51,509 nucleotides of DNA. Origin: Clostridiales bacterium (lineage in GTDB: Bacteria; Bacillota; Clostridia; Oscillospirales; CAG-272). Positions 1 to 7,572 of the stretch are shown piece by piece. The stretch is from positions 1 through 51,509 of the forward strand of contig JAAVZO010000018.1 of the NCBI GenBank assembly GCA_022791685.1, in the 5' to 3' direction. The position numbers were made by a program, and so were the translations under genes. The stretch's first letter is position 1, and each line of letters begins with the position of its first letter. Under the pieces are notes generated by a model that saw only the letters and a list, made by a program, of their open reading frames with translations, was not told where the DNA came from and searched no databases.

Positions 1-881
1 ATCTTAGCGATAGGCATAGGAGTACGAACGCCTGCAACAACGTCCTCGCCCTGTGCATTCATAAGGAATTCGCCCATTAGCTTCTTCTCACCGGTAGCAG
101 GGTCACGAGTGAACGCAACGCCAGTACCAGAGGTCTCGCCCATGTTACCGATTGCCATCATATGTACGTTTACAGCGGTACCCCAGCTATATGGGATATC
201 GTTGTCGCGGCGGTAGATGTTCGCACGGGGGTTGTCCCACGAACGGAATACAGCCTTGATAGCGCCCATCAGCTGCTCCTTAGGATCGGTCGGGAAGTCA
301 GCACCGATCTTAAGCTTGTACTCAGCCTTGAACTGATTAGCGAGCTCCTTCAGGTCGTCAGCGTCAAGATCAACGTCCTGAGTAACGCCCTTTTCTTCCT
401 TCATCTTGTCGATGAGCTGCTCGAAGTACTACTTTCCAACTTCCATAACGACGTCGGAGTACATCTGGATAAATCTTCTGTAGCAGTCCCATGCCCATCT
501 CGGGTTGCCGGACTTCTTTGCGATAACGTCGACAACGTCTTCGTTAAGACCGAGGTTGAGGATGGTGTCCATCATACCAGGCATCGAAGCGCGTGCGCCC
601 GAACGTACCGAAACGAGAAGCGGGTTCTCCATATCGCCGAACTTCTTGCCGGTGATGGTTTCCATCTTCTCGATATATTCCATGATCTCAGCCATGATAT
701 CGGGGTTGATCTGCTTGCCGTCCTCGTAGTACTGGGTGCATGCTTCGGTAGAAATGGTGAAGCCCTGCGGTACCGGAAGACCGAGGTTGGTCATTTCGGC
801 AAGGTTCGCGCCTTTACCTCCGAGCAGCTCACGCATTTTTGCGTTGCCCTCAGAGAAAAGGTAACAATACTTTTTGCTCAT
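1..881 (-). pseudogene. ppdK: Pyruvate, phosphate dikinase, N-terminal part, interrupted by an in-frame TAG
   Basis: The gene runs off the left edge, so only the N-terminal nucleotide-binding part is present. PPDK interconverts pyruvate, ATP and phosphate with PEP, AMP and pyrophosphate in central carbon metabolism of many anaerobes. The start [12 protein letters not shown] is placed at 881 behind a GGAGG about 13 bases upstream. Visible family motifs are [20 protein letters not shown] near residues 18-37, [28 protein letters not shown], and [15 protein letters not shown] followed by [14 protein letters not shown]. At 429-431 (minus strand) the frame has TAG after ...VMEVGK, and the same frame continues without further stops through [10 protein letters not shown] to the window edge. 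Relatives usually have a sense codon, often Lys, there, so AAG to TAG is the simplest change. It may be a true nonsense mutation or a base-call error. Two genes in this window end with TAG, so amber reassignment is unlikely. Confidence 0.85.
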
Positions 882-1236
882 AGGTGAATAGTGACCTCCA
901 TGTATAATAAATAAAAATTCAGCACGGTTAATACAAATGCCGCTGCCGGATTTTTCCGACAGTGACTGCAATCTATATTATACCATATTATCCCGAAAAT
1001 AGCCAGTGTTTTTTAAAAGATTTATAAACTTCTCCGTATTTATTAACATTTGAAAGATTTTCGACCTGATTATGGGCTAAATCGTATAAATTCGGGCACA
1101 TGTAAGCTGGGTAGTAGCTTATTTACGCGGTAACTGTACATTTACAAGCCTGTCTGTCAGAGACACAATATCAATTAACACACTTTCCATATCAAACTAT
1201 GTCGAATTAAAATTCAACTTATTTTTCAAAAAAGAC
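882..1236. other. Intergenic region between divergent ppdK and pth, no gene seen
   Basis: AT-rich spacer between two divergently transcribed genes. It must hold the ppdK promoter; TATAAT-like boxes read leftward near 975-990, but I find no convincing -35 partner. No open frame with a ribosome-binding site and no RNA gene is recognisable. Confidence 0.6.
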
Positions 1237-1265
1237 TTGAATTTGCCTACAAAATCTGGTATAAT
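1237..1265 (+). promoter_or_regulatory. Sigma-A promoter for pth-mfd
   Basis: TTGAAT (1237-1242), 17-base spacer, TATAAT (1260-1265) with an extended -10 TGG directly before it. It predicts a start near 1272 and a leader of about 134 bases before pth. Confidence 0.85.
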
Positions 1266-1279
1266 ATAAAATACTGAAA

Positions 1280-1340
1280 AGAATAGACGGGCGCGGACTT
1301 AATCTGCTGGCAGGCAAGCAGACAGTTCGCTCCCGTCGAT
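1280..1340 (+). promoter_or_regulatory. Structured 5' leader of pth
   Basis: Between the promoter and pth an outer stem GACGGG (near 1287) pairs with CCCGTC (near 1333-1338). Inside it CTGCT and AGCAG form a smaller hairpin. I do not recognise a riboswitch class. It could be a regulatory leader or simply a folded UTR. Confidence 0.35.
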
Positions 1341-1405
1341 TTGTGCTTTCAAGTGAGAGTCTGATGAGTTGCTCAGAACTATTTTTGGAAAGGTATGGAA
1401 TTATA

Positions 1406-2038
1406 ATGGCAGATATATTTGATTTATTTAAAAAGATTGAAAAGCAGCCGCAAGCGCCGCTTGAACCGATATCCTTCATTCTCGTCGGACTCGGAAATCC
1501 CGGCAATGAGTACACGTTTACCCGTCATAACGCCGGATTTATGACTATTGACTACCTAATGCAGAAGTATAATTTCAAGGTCGACCGCGCACGTTTTAAG
1601 GCGCTCTGCGGCGAAGTTACTATCGCTGGACGGCGCGGGCTCGTGATGAAGCCGCAGACGTACATGAACGCGTCGGGCGAGGCAGTTCGCGAAGCTGCCG
1701 ACTTCTATAAGATCACACCCGAAAATATAATAGCAATATGCGACGACATCAACCTCGAGCCGGGCAGCGTCCGCGTCCGCAAGAAGGGAAGCGACGGCGG
1801 TCAGAAAGGACTGCGCAGTATAATTTATCAGCTCGGCAGTGACAACTTCCCGCGGATCCGCATGGGAGTCGGCGCGAAGCCGCACCCCGATTATGACCTT
1901 GCCGATTGGGTGCTCGGTCAATTTTCGGAGGAAGGCAAGAAGCAATTTTTTACTGCTATGGAACGAGTAGGCGAAGGCTTGCCGACGATAATTTCCGGTG
2001 ACATAGATAAAGCGATGAATATGTTGAATGCGAGGTAA
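1406..2038 (+). CDS. pth: Peptidyl-tRNA hydrolase
   Basis: Peptidyl-tRNA hydrolase cleaves the ester bond of peptidyl-tRNAs dropped by ribosomes and so recycles tRNA in the cytoplasm. The 210-residue protein has the family signature GLGNPGNEYTFTRHNAGF at about residues 29-46, containing the conserved Asn and catalytic His, followed by KPQTYMNASGEAV and CDDINLEPG with the catalytic-dyad Asp. The start is taken at 1406 (MADIFDLF). An in-frame upstream start at 1343 would add 21 residues lacking family similarity and would sit inside the leader; GGAAAGG at 1387-1393 precedes the chosen start. About 20 N-terminal residues come before the usual first strand, a slight extension. The gene ends 2 bases before mfd, so the two are one transcription unit from the promoter at 1237, a pairing common in Firmicutes. 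Confidence 0.95.
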   Translation: MADIFDLFKKIEKQPQAPLEPISFILVGLGNPGNEYTFTRHNAGFMTIDYLMQKYNFKVDRARFKALCGEVTIAGRRGLVMKPQTYMNASGEAVREAADFYKITPENIIAICDDINLEPGSVRVRKKGSDGGQKGLRSIIYQLGSDNFPRIRMGVGAKPHPDYDLADWVLGQFSEEGKKQFFTAMERVGEGLPTIISGDIDKAMNMLNAR

Positions 2039-2040
2039 CC

Positions 2041-5000
2041 ATGCCTGAGATAGATAAAAAAATCAGCCTTATAGCCGATTCGATACTGCTCGAAAAAGAG
2101 CTTGACGATATCTTAAAGCTGCTTGTCGAGCGGAGAAATGAAGCTGCGCACCCGATATCGGTGAGCGGACTTTCCGACGGCGCGAGAGCGGTGTTTTATG
2201 CCGCCGTAATCCGTAAGGTGCGGGAAAAATATAGGCTTCCGGCGCTTATTTTAGTCAGCGACGAAAAGGACGGGCTTAAGCTGTCGAACGCACTCGCTGA
2301 GCTTTCGCTGAAGCCGATCACTTACCCGCTGCGCGATTTCGTGTTCCACAATATCACCGCGTCGCATGAGTACGAGCACGAGCGTTTGAAGGCGCTGTCC
2401 GCGCTCGCAGCCGATGAGTCAGCGTATGATGTCATTATCGCAACGCCCGACGCTGCCATGCAGTACACAATGCCGCTCGAGGTGCTGCGTCGCGGTACGC
2501 TCGTTATCGACCGCGACGACCAGTGCGAGCTGTCAGAGCTCGTCGCAAGGCTCGAGGCGAGCGGTTATGTCCGCTCTGATATGGTCGACGGCGTAGGGCA
2601 GTACTCAGTGCGCGGTGGAATTATCGATATTTTCCCGCCGTATTCAGAGTATCCGGTCAGAATCGAGCTGTTCGATACCGAAATCGACCAGATGGGATAT
2701 TTCGATATCATGACTCAGAGAAAAATCGAGAATATATCGAATTTCACGATAACTCTGGCACGCGAGATCGTAACTACGCCCGAGAACCGCGCTGACATCA
2801 AAAAGGCAGTGCAGGCGCAGCTGAAAAAGGCGAGCGATGACCGTGTGCGCGGTGAGCTCGCCGCCGAGATTGAAGCCGTTGACGCTGGGCTTGAGCTTGA
2901 ATTTATCGATAAATATATTTCGCTCGTCTACGAAAATAAAACCACGCTCGCCGATTATGTTATCGACGCTGCCGGACGCTGCGAGCTCGTACATCCGCTA
3001 ATCTTCATTCAGGATACAAACGCCACATCCGACCGCATGAAGGCTTACGATTTCCACATCACGAGCGAAATCGAATCGCTGCTCGAAAAGGGCGAGGTGT
3101 CGGCGCGCTATTCGGATTACTCGCGGCATATCGACTATTACGAAACCTTCGTCGATAAGTCGGGCGCGCTGCTTTGCGACGCATTTGCGGCTGGTGGCCA
3201 AAAGCTTGCGGGTATGTTCGCATTTAGAACAAAACAGACGGTGTCGTATGCTGACAACATGGACCTGCTCTGCGAGGATTTGACCGCATACGCCGCCGGA
3301 AAATTCCGTACCGTCGTGCTCTGCGAGAATGACATCACCGCGAAAAATGTGGTTACCGAGCTCAACGAGCGCGGCTTGCAGGCGTTGAAGCAGTCGGACG
3401 AAAATCCGTATGGGATACTCAGCTTGCCAGAGGGTGTGACGCTTGTTATATCCGGCTTCAATCTCGCCGGATTCGAGCTTACCGCGACCCGTTTCGCGCT
3501 GCTGTCGATGTACCAGAATCCGAACTCCTACTCGCGAACGATACTTTCGCACAGCAAAAAGGCGAAAAATAATCGCTCGTCGCAGGAGAAGATACTCTCG
3601 TACAACGACCTTTCGATCGGCGATTTCGTCGTACACGCGAACCACGGTATCGGTCAGTATCTTGGTATCGAGCAGCTTACTGTTGTCGGCGTGACGAAGG
3701 ACTACATCAAAATAAAATACGCCGGAAGCGATATGCTCTATCTTCCGACCGATCAGCTCGATATGGTGTCGAAATATATCGGTGCGCATTCTGACAGCGG
3801 CGCGGTCAAGCTGTCGAAGATGGGCGGCGCTGAGTGGAATAAAGCGAAGACGCGCGCAAAGCTTGCCGCGAAGAGTATGGCAAAAGAGCTCATACGCTTA
3901 TATGCTGAGCGTCAACGCCGCGAGGGCTACGCTTTTGCCGAGGACGACGAGTTCCAGCGCGAATTTGAGGCGGCGTTTGAATACGATGAAACTGACGGAC
4001 AGCTGAATTCGATAAGCGAGATAAAGCATGACATGGAGAGCAAAGTTCCGATGGACCGACTGCTCTGCGGCGACGTTGGATTCGGTAAGACTGAGGTCGC
4101 GATGCGTGCCGCATTCAAGGCGGTGATGAGCGGAAAACAGGTCGCATTGCTTGTACCTACGACGATTCTCGCAATGCAGCACTATCAGACGATATTGTCA
4201 CGTATGCGTGGATTCCCGGTCAAATGCGATATGCTTTCTCGCTTCCGCACGCCTAAGCAGCAGGCTGAGACGCTGCGCAGACTCCGCCGCGGCGAGGTCG
4301 ACATTATCGTCGGAACACATCGTCTTGTGTCGAGTGACGTTGTGTTCAAGGATTTAGGTCTCGTTATCGTCGACGAGGAGCAGCGTTTCGGAGTTGCACA
4401 GAAGGAAAAATTGAAGCAGATCGCCGGAAATGTCGACGTGCTGACGCTTACCGCAACGCCTATCCCGCGCACGCTGAACATGGCGATGAGCGGCATTCGC
4501 GATATGTCGGTGCTCGACGAAGCGCCGGGTGATCGCTTCCCGGTGCAGACGTTTGTCATGGAGTACGACGAGCTCATCATAACTGAGGCGATAAAGAAGG
4601 AGCTACGGCGCGGCGGTCAGGTCTTCTTCCTCCACAATACGGTCGACGACATCGACGCTGTAGCAATGCGGCTTTCGAAGTCCGTGCCCGACGCTCGAAT
4701 CGCGACCGCACATGGTCAGATGGATAAGGAGCAGCTGTCGGATATCTGGCGCGGAATGGTAATGGGCGAGATCGATATTTTGATCAGCACAACGATAATC
4801 GAATCGGGTGTCGACGTGCCTAATGCGAATACGCTCATCATCGACCACGCCGACCGGCTCGGGTTATCGCAGCTGCACCAGATACGCGGACGTGTCGGGC
4901 GTTCGAGCCGACGTGCGTATGCGTATTTCACCTATCCGCCGCGGCTGACGCTGACTGAAATCGCGACGAAGCGTCTGTCTGCAATGCGCGAATACACCGA

Positions 5001-5607
5001 GTTTGGTTCGGGCTTTAAAATCGCACTGCGCGACCTTGAGATACGCGGCGCGGGAAATCTGCTTGGAGCAGAGCAGCACGGTCAGCTCGACTCTATCGGT
5101 TACGATCTGTATGTAAAGATACTCAACGAGGCGGTGCTTGAAGAGAAGGGCGAGAAACCGAAGGAGAAGTTCGAGTCGAAGGTCGACCTGTCGCTCGATG
5201 CGTACCTGCCCGAGAAGTATATCAAGAGCGAGTCGCAGCGCATGGATATCTACAAAAAGATCGCACACATCGAGAATATGGAGGACCTCGACGACCTTGC
5301 AGACGAGCTGCAGGACCGCTTCGGCGAGATACCGCGTCAGGCGGACACGCTCATGTACGTATCGCTCGCGCGCAGTCTGTGTTCGCAGGCGAGAATACCG
5401 AAGATCGAGCACAAGGGACAGCTTATTTCGATAATCCCAGAGCAGTTCGACCCGGTTCGCTGGGCTGAAGCGGCGGCGATGTCGAACGTACAGCTTACCT
5501 TCCAGATGGCAGGGCGGCAGTGCGTGAATTATAAGATAAAGAATTCACGCCCGCTGTACGATATCTGCGATGTGCTGAAAAATTATCTCGATTGTAAGAA
5601 AAAGTAA
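2041..5607 (+). CDS. mfd: Transcription-repair coupling factor
   Basis: Mfd is an ATP-driven DNA translocase that pushes stalled RNA polymerase off damaged DNA and recruits UvrA. The 1188 residues match the full family length. The N-terminal third is the UvrB-homology module. The RNA polymerase-interacting (CarD-like) domain starts near residue 525 with SIGDFVVHANHGIGQYLGIE. The RecG-like motor follows: Walker A GDVGFGKTEVAMRAAFKA near 675-690, DEEQRFG as the DEAD/H box near 777, TATPIPRTLNMAMSGIRDMS as motif III region, and QIRGRVGRSSRRAYAYF as motif VI. The C-terminal TRCF domain begins around residue 1040 (VDLSLDAYLPEKYI). The start ATG is 2 bases after the pth stop. Translation probably relies on coupling, and AGG near the pth stop is the only ribosome-binding sequence close by. 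A strong hairpin ends the unit. Confidence 0.98.
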   Translation: MPEIDKKISLIADSILLEKELDDILKLLVERRNEAAHPISVSGLSDGARAVFYAAVIRKVREKYRLPALILVSDEKDGLKLSNALAELSLKPITYPLRDFVFHNITASHEYEHERLKALSALAADESAYDVIIATPDAAMQYTMPLEVLRRGTLVIDRDDQCELSELVARLEASGYVRSDMVDGVGQYSVRGGIIDIFPPYSEYPVRIELFDTEIDQMGYFDIMTQRKIENISNFTITLAREIVTTPENRADIKKAVQAQLKKASDDRVRGELAAEIEAVDAGLELEFIDKYISLVYENKTTLADYVIDAAGRCELVHPLIFIQDTNATSDRMKAYDFHITSEIESLLEKGEVSARYSDYSRHIDYYETFVDKSGALLCDAFAAGGQKLAGMFAFRTKQTVSYADNMDLLCEDLTAYAAGKFRTVVLCENDITAKNVVTELNERGLQALKQSDENPYGILSLPEGVTLVISGFNLAGFELTATRFALLSMYQNPNSYSRTILSHSKKAKNNRSSQEKILSYNDLSIGDFVVHANHGIGQYLGIEQLTVVGVTKDYIKIKYAGSDMLYLPTDQLDMVSKYIGAHSDSGAVKLSKMGGAEWNKAKTRAKLAAKSMAKELIRLYAERQRREGYAFAEDDEFQREFEAAFEYDETDGQLNSISEIKHDMESKVPMDRLLCGDVGFGKTEVAMRAAFKAVMSGKQVALLVPTTILAMQHYQTILSRMRGFPVKCDMLSRFRTPKQQAETLRRLRRGEVDIIVGTHRLVSSDVVFKDLGLVIVDEEQRFGVAQKEKLKQIAGNVDVLTLTATPIPRTLNMAMSGIRDMSVLDEAPGDRFPVQTFVMEYDELIITEAIKKELRRGGQVFFLHNTVDDIDAVAMRLSKSVPDARIATAHGQMDKEQLSDIWRGMVMGEIDILISTTIIESGVDVPNANTLIIDHADRLGLSQLHQIRGRVGRSSRRAYAYFTYPPRLTLTEIATKRLSAMREYTEFGSGFKIALRDLEIRGAGNLLGAEQHGQLDSIGYDLYVKILNEAVLEEKGEKPKEKFESKVDLSLDAYLPEKYIKSESQRMDIYKKIAHIENMEDLDDLADELQDRFGEIPRQADTLMYVSLARSLCSQARIPKIEHKGQLISIIPEQFDPVRWAEAAAMSNVQLTFQMAGRQCVNYKIKNSRPLYDICDVLKNYLDCKKK

Positions 5608-5611
5608 ATAA

Positions 5612-5645
5612 TAAAGGACTGAGCCAGTGCGTGCTCAGTCCTTTA
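5612..5645. terminator. Bidirectional terminator between mfd and the XRE gene
   Basis: A 13-bp perfect stem (5612-5624 with 5633-5645) and an 8-base loop lie between convergent mfd and the XRE gene. The stem slightly overlaps the XRE stop region. Confidence 0.8.
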
Positions 5646-5852
5646 TCTTGGGTATGGCTTTTGAGTATCGGTCAATTCAAGGATATAGTCGGTTGAGGTA
5701 TTGAAGAATTCCGCCAAACGAATCAGCATATCAACAGGCAGTCCGCGTTTGCCGCTCTCGTACTGCGAGTATGTGTTTTGTCTGATATGAAGAAATTCGG
5801 CGACCTCCTGTTGTGTGATATCCCGATCCTCCCGCAGGCTTTTTAATCGCAT
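5643..5852 (-). CDS. Small XRE-family DNA-binding regulator
   Basis: A 69-residue protein that is essentially one helix-turn-helix XRE domain: LREDRDITQQEVAEFLHIRQNTYSQYESGKRG holds the two HTH helices, followed by LIRLAEFFNTSTDYILELTD, the usual end of the fold. Such proteins bind short operators as dimers and usually repress themselves and a neighbour. The ATG at 5852 (MRLKSLRE) is preferred over the in-frame GTG at 5864, because that GTG lies within the ribosome-binding sequence GTGGAG placed 6 bases before the ATG. It is divergent from a 28-codon membrane peptide gene. The shared intergenic region has inverted repeats around the promoter at 5912, so that peptide gene is the likely target. 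The biological signal is unknown. Confidence 0.85.
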   Translation of the reverse strand: MRLKSLREDRDITQQEVAEFLHIRQNTYSQYESGKRGLPVDMLIRLAEFFNTSTDYILELTDTQKPYPR

Positions 5853-5865
5853 TATAATCTCCACG

Positions 5866-5908
5866 TTAATCTATGTTTAATCTTTATTATAGCAAAGATT
5901 TAGATTAA
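5866..5908. promoter_or_regulatory. Candidate operator of the XRE regulator
   Basis: TTAATCTA (5866-5873) is mirrored by TAGATTAA (5901-5908), and AATCTTT (5879-5885) by AAAGATT (5894-5900). A leftward TATAAT box (5886-5891) lies in the centre. The nested inverted repeats sit between the regulator start and the promoter at 5912, so binding could control both genes. Confidence 0.5.
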
Positions 5909-5911
5909 GTA

Positions 5912-5940
5912 TTGACAATTATCTCAAATTGTGATATAAT
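5912..5940 (+). promoter_or_regulatory. Perfect consensus sigma-A promoter for the 28-residue peptide gene
   Basis: TTGACA (5912-5917), 17-base spacer, TATAAT (5935-5940), plus extended -10 TGA at 5932-5934. It predicts a start near 5947 and a short leader to the ATG at 5974. Confidence 0.9.
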
Positions 5941-5973
5941 TGTGCTGATAAATGTGAATGGGAGAGGGTATAG

Positions 5974-6060
5974 ATGGGCGTTATCGAGTGTATGGTATTA
6001 GTTGGGTTTATGATTGACATCACTGTTTTTATGCTTCATTACTGTCTTGGCGGAATATAA
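5974..6060 (+). CDS. 28-residue hydrophobic membrane peptide
   Basis: A short gene that normal gene-length cut-offs would miss. The peptide begins MGVIECMVLVGFMIDI and ends HYCLGGI, and most of it could form one membrane helix with Asp17 inside. Support comes from its setting. A perfect consensus promoter lies 34 bases upstream, a GGGAGAGGG ribosome-binding site lies 5 bases before the ATG, and a 12-bp terminator hairpin begins 4 bases after the stop. It is divergent from an XRE repressor gene. I do not recognise the family. Single-helix peptides of this size include type I toxins, small regulators of membrane proteins and signalling peptides. A toxin-like or membrane-regulator role is inference only. 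Confidence 0.6.
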   Translation: MGVIECMVLVGFMIDITVFMLHYCLGGI

Positions 6061-6063
6061 AAA

Positions 6064-6091
6064 ATCCTTCGGATATTTATATCCGAAGGAT
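6064..6091. terminator. Bidirectional terminator
   Basis: A 12-bp perfect stem (6064-6075 with 6080-6091) and loop TTTA, with an A-run on the left that reads as a T-run leftward. It serves the peptide gene rightward and the DUF4097 gene leftward. Confidence 0.85.
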
Positions 6092-6108
6092 CTTCTCATA
6101 TTAAGTAT

Positions 6109-7227
6109 TTATTCCACGAACCGTACATTTATATCGCCGCCAGAGGTTTTAGCGTCGAGCTTATATTGTGCGCGGTCATTTTCACTTGTCTTGGGGAATG
6201 CAGAACGGTCGGTCTCAGTTATGATCGAGAACAACAGCTCTTGACCGAGTATCGAGCCGCTTATGTCGCCGTTGTTTGTGCGGAAGGTGAATTTCTCACC
6301 AAACAATCTGGTGAAGTCGATCGCGGCGTTTGTGGTCGTAACTTCAAGTCGCTTTGATGTTGTCTCGTTGACCACAGCACGTCCGTTTGAAGTAGCAGCG
6401 GTTATTTCGATAGCTGACAGATTGTTGAATGTAAGTCTTCCGTCGCTTGTCTTTACGCGGATGTCGTAGGCTTCGATGTTCGACAATTCAACGTTGCCGC
6501 TTGTAGTGTCGATATTAAGCGACTCAGTGAGCTTCAGATTGCCGAGTTTCACGTCACCGTTTGATGTCTCAAGCTCGATTTCTCCGTTGAAGCCCTCAGG
6601 GAGGTAGATTATCATCGCAAGTCCGGTGTAGACATTCTGCTTTTTCTCTGTTCCAAGTGAGATTTTGAATCCGAGCAGATTGAGGTATTTCTCCTCACCG
6701 GCTTTGGTCGTGTCGCGTATCATCAACGTGTTGTCTGAGGTTGAAAAGTTATATGTAAGCTCGTCGTTTTCGAATACATCTATAACTATCGACTCGCTGT
6801 CGCTGGTCGCGATAACAACGTCGCAGTTGTCAACGTCTATGTCGAGTGCGCGGTTTATATCGGCTGGAAAGGTGTAGCGGTTCTGGGTGAAGCCGGACGC
6901 AGTCACGTCGGCTCTGCCAACGCTGCCGGACATATTGTCAGATACTATAATTCCACTGCTTTCAAGTCCGCTCGATATCGTATCGCCGATCTCCGACAGG
7001 TCGACGCGGCTTCCGCCTATCGAAACTCCGCTTCCGTCGACGATGATCATATCGGCAATATTCACGCCGTCGTCGGTGATATTGATTATCGGATTATTGC
7101 CGATACCGTCTAAGATCATGCCGGATACTGCATTGAATGCCGATTTCAGCACGACGCAGACGATGACGACTCCGACGATAAGTCCAATCACTGCAAGACG
7201 CGTGAATGTCTTTAAACCATTGTTCAT
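6109..7227 (-). CDS. Membrane-anchored DUF4097 beta-strand repeat protein
   Basis: A 372-residue protein with one N-terminal membrane segment (RLAVIGLIVGVVIVCVVL, about residues 10-27) and a long outer part built of short repeating beta-strands. Examples are EIELETSNGDVKLGNLKL, LNIDTTSGNVELSNI, IRVKTSDGRLTFNNL and ITAATSNGRAVVNET, the T-S-N/D-G-x-V pattern typical of the DUF4097/putative adhesin fold. In Firmicutes such proteins often sit with LiaF- or PspC-like envelope-stress genes, and a LiaF-like gene lies 1.5 kb away. It most likely acts outside the membrane; no enzyme motif is visible. The ATG follows AAAGAGG by 9 bases, and its promoter is at 7292-7320. The shared terminator at 6064-6091 ends it. 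Confidence 0.85.
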   Translation of the reverse strand: MNNGLKTFTRLAVIGLIVGVVIVCVVLKSAFNAVSGMILDGIGNNPIINITDDGVNIADMIIVDGSGVSIGGSRVDLSEIGDTISSGLESSGIIVSDNMSGSVGRADVTASGFTQNRYTFPADINRALDIDVDNCDVVIATSDSESIVIDVFENDELTYNFSTSDNTLMIRDTTKAGEEKYLNLLGFKISLGTEKKQNVYTGLAMIIYLPEGFNGEIELETSNGDVKLGNLKLTESLNIDTTSGNVELSNIEAYDIRVKTSDGRLTFNNLSAIEITAATSNGRAVVNETTSKRLEVTTTNAAIDFTRLFGEKFTFRTNNGDISGSILGQELLFSIITETDRSAFPKTSENDRAQYKLDAKTSGGDINVRFVE

Positions 7228-7291
7228 TTAAATTTGATTCCTCTTTCTCAAACGTTCGAGATGTGTCGGTAAAATAACGTTTACTTATTAA

Positions 7292-7320
7292 ATTATAGAA
7301 TATAGTCGCTACTCAGGCAA
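7292..7320 (-). promoter_or_regulatory. Promoter for the DUF4097 gene
   Basis: Read leftward: TTGCCT (7320-7315), 17 bases, TATAAT (7297-7292). Confidence 0.65.
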
Positions 7321-7350
7321 GAACAATTCGTAAATTATTTGTAACAAACA

Positions 7351-7379
7351 AAGCGCGGGCTCAATTTGAGCCCGCGCTT
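7351..7379 (-). terminator. Terminator of the kdgK operon
   Basis: A GC-rich 12-bp stem (7351-7362 with 7368-7379) and loop AATTT just downstream of the 58-residue membrane protein gene. Confidence 0.8.
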
Positions 7380-7382
7380 CTA

Positions 7383-7559
7383 TTAGTATCTCAGCATATA
7401 ATATATTACATACACCCAGCTCATTAAGCCATGAACGATAGCCCAGCCAATTGAGTGCCAATTGGTGTAGCTGATTATCATTGCCAATGCGCTTCCGAAA
7501 GATATTCCCGTTTTTACGGTCTTTTCTATCGTTTGTTTGCGATTATTATCATCCTGCAT
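7383..7559 (-). CDS. 58-residue small membrane protein in the kdgK operon
   Basis: A short gene on the minus strand beginning MQDDNNRKQTIEKTVKTG and ending VYVIYYMLRY. The N-terminus is charged. One or two hydrophobic segments follow (ISFGSALAMIISYTNW and GWAIVHGLMSWVYVIYYM), so an inner-membrane protein is likely. It starts 13 bases after the kinase gene stops and ends just before a strong terminator, so it is probably co-transcribed with the kinase. Small proteins of the pattern ...GISFGSALAM...W..IHG..SW.YV.YY occur widely in Clostridia from my recollection, without a known function. The ribosome-binding site (AAGTGAG) is weak, which fits translation coupled to the upstream gene. Confidence 0.7.
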   Translation of the reverse strand: MQDDNNRKQTIEKTVKTGISFGSALAMIISYTNWHSIGWAIVHGLMSWVYVIYYMLRY

Positions 7560-7572
7560 AAATGATACTCAC

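Noticed and set aside
429..431. Amber codon read as a recoded sense codon (pyrrolysine or reassigned TAG)
   Set aside because: The flavoprotein and glgP genes in this window end with TAG as an ordinary stop, and no recoding signal is visible, so nonsense mutation or sequencing error is more likely.
1361..1385. CTGATGAG followed by AGAAC, resembling a hammerhead ribozyme core
   Set aside because: The conserved GAAA is not in place and stems I and III cannot be formed around it, so this is a chance match.
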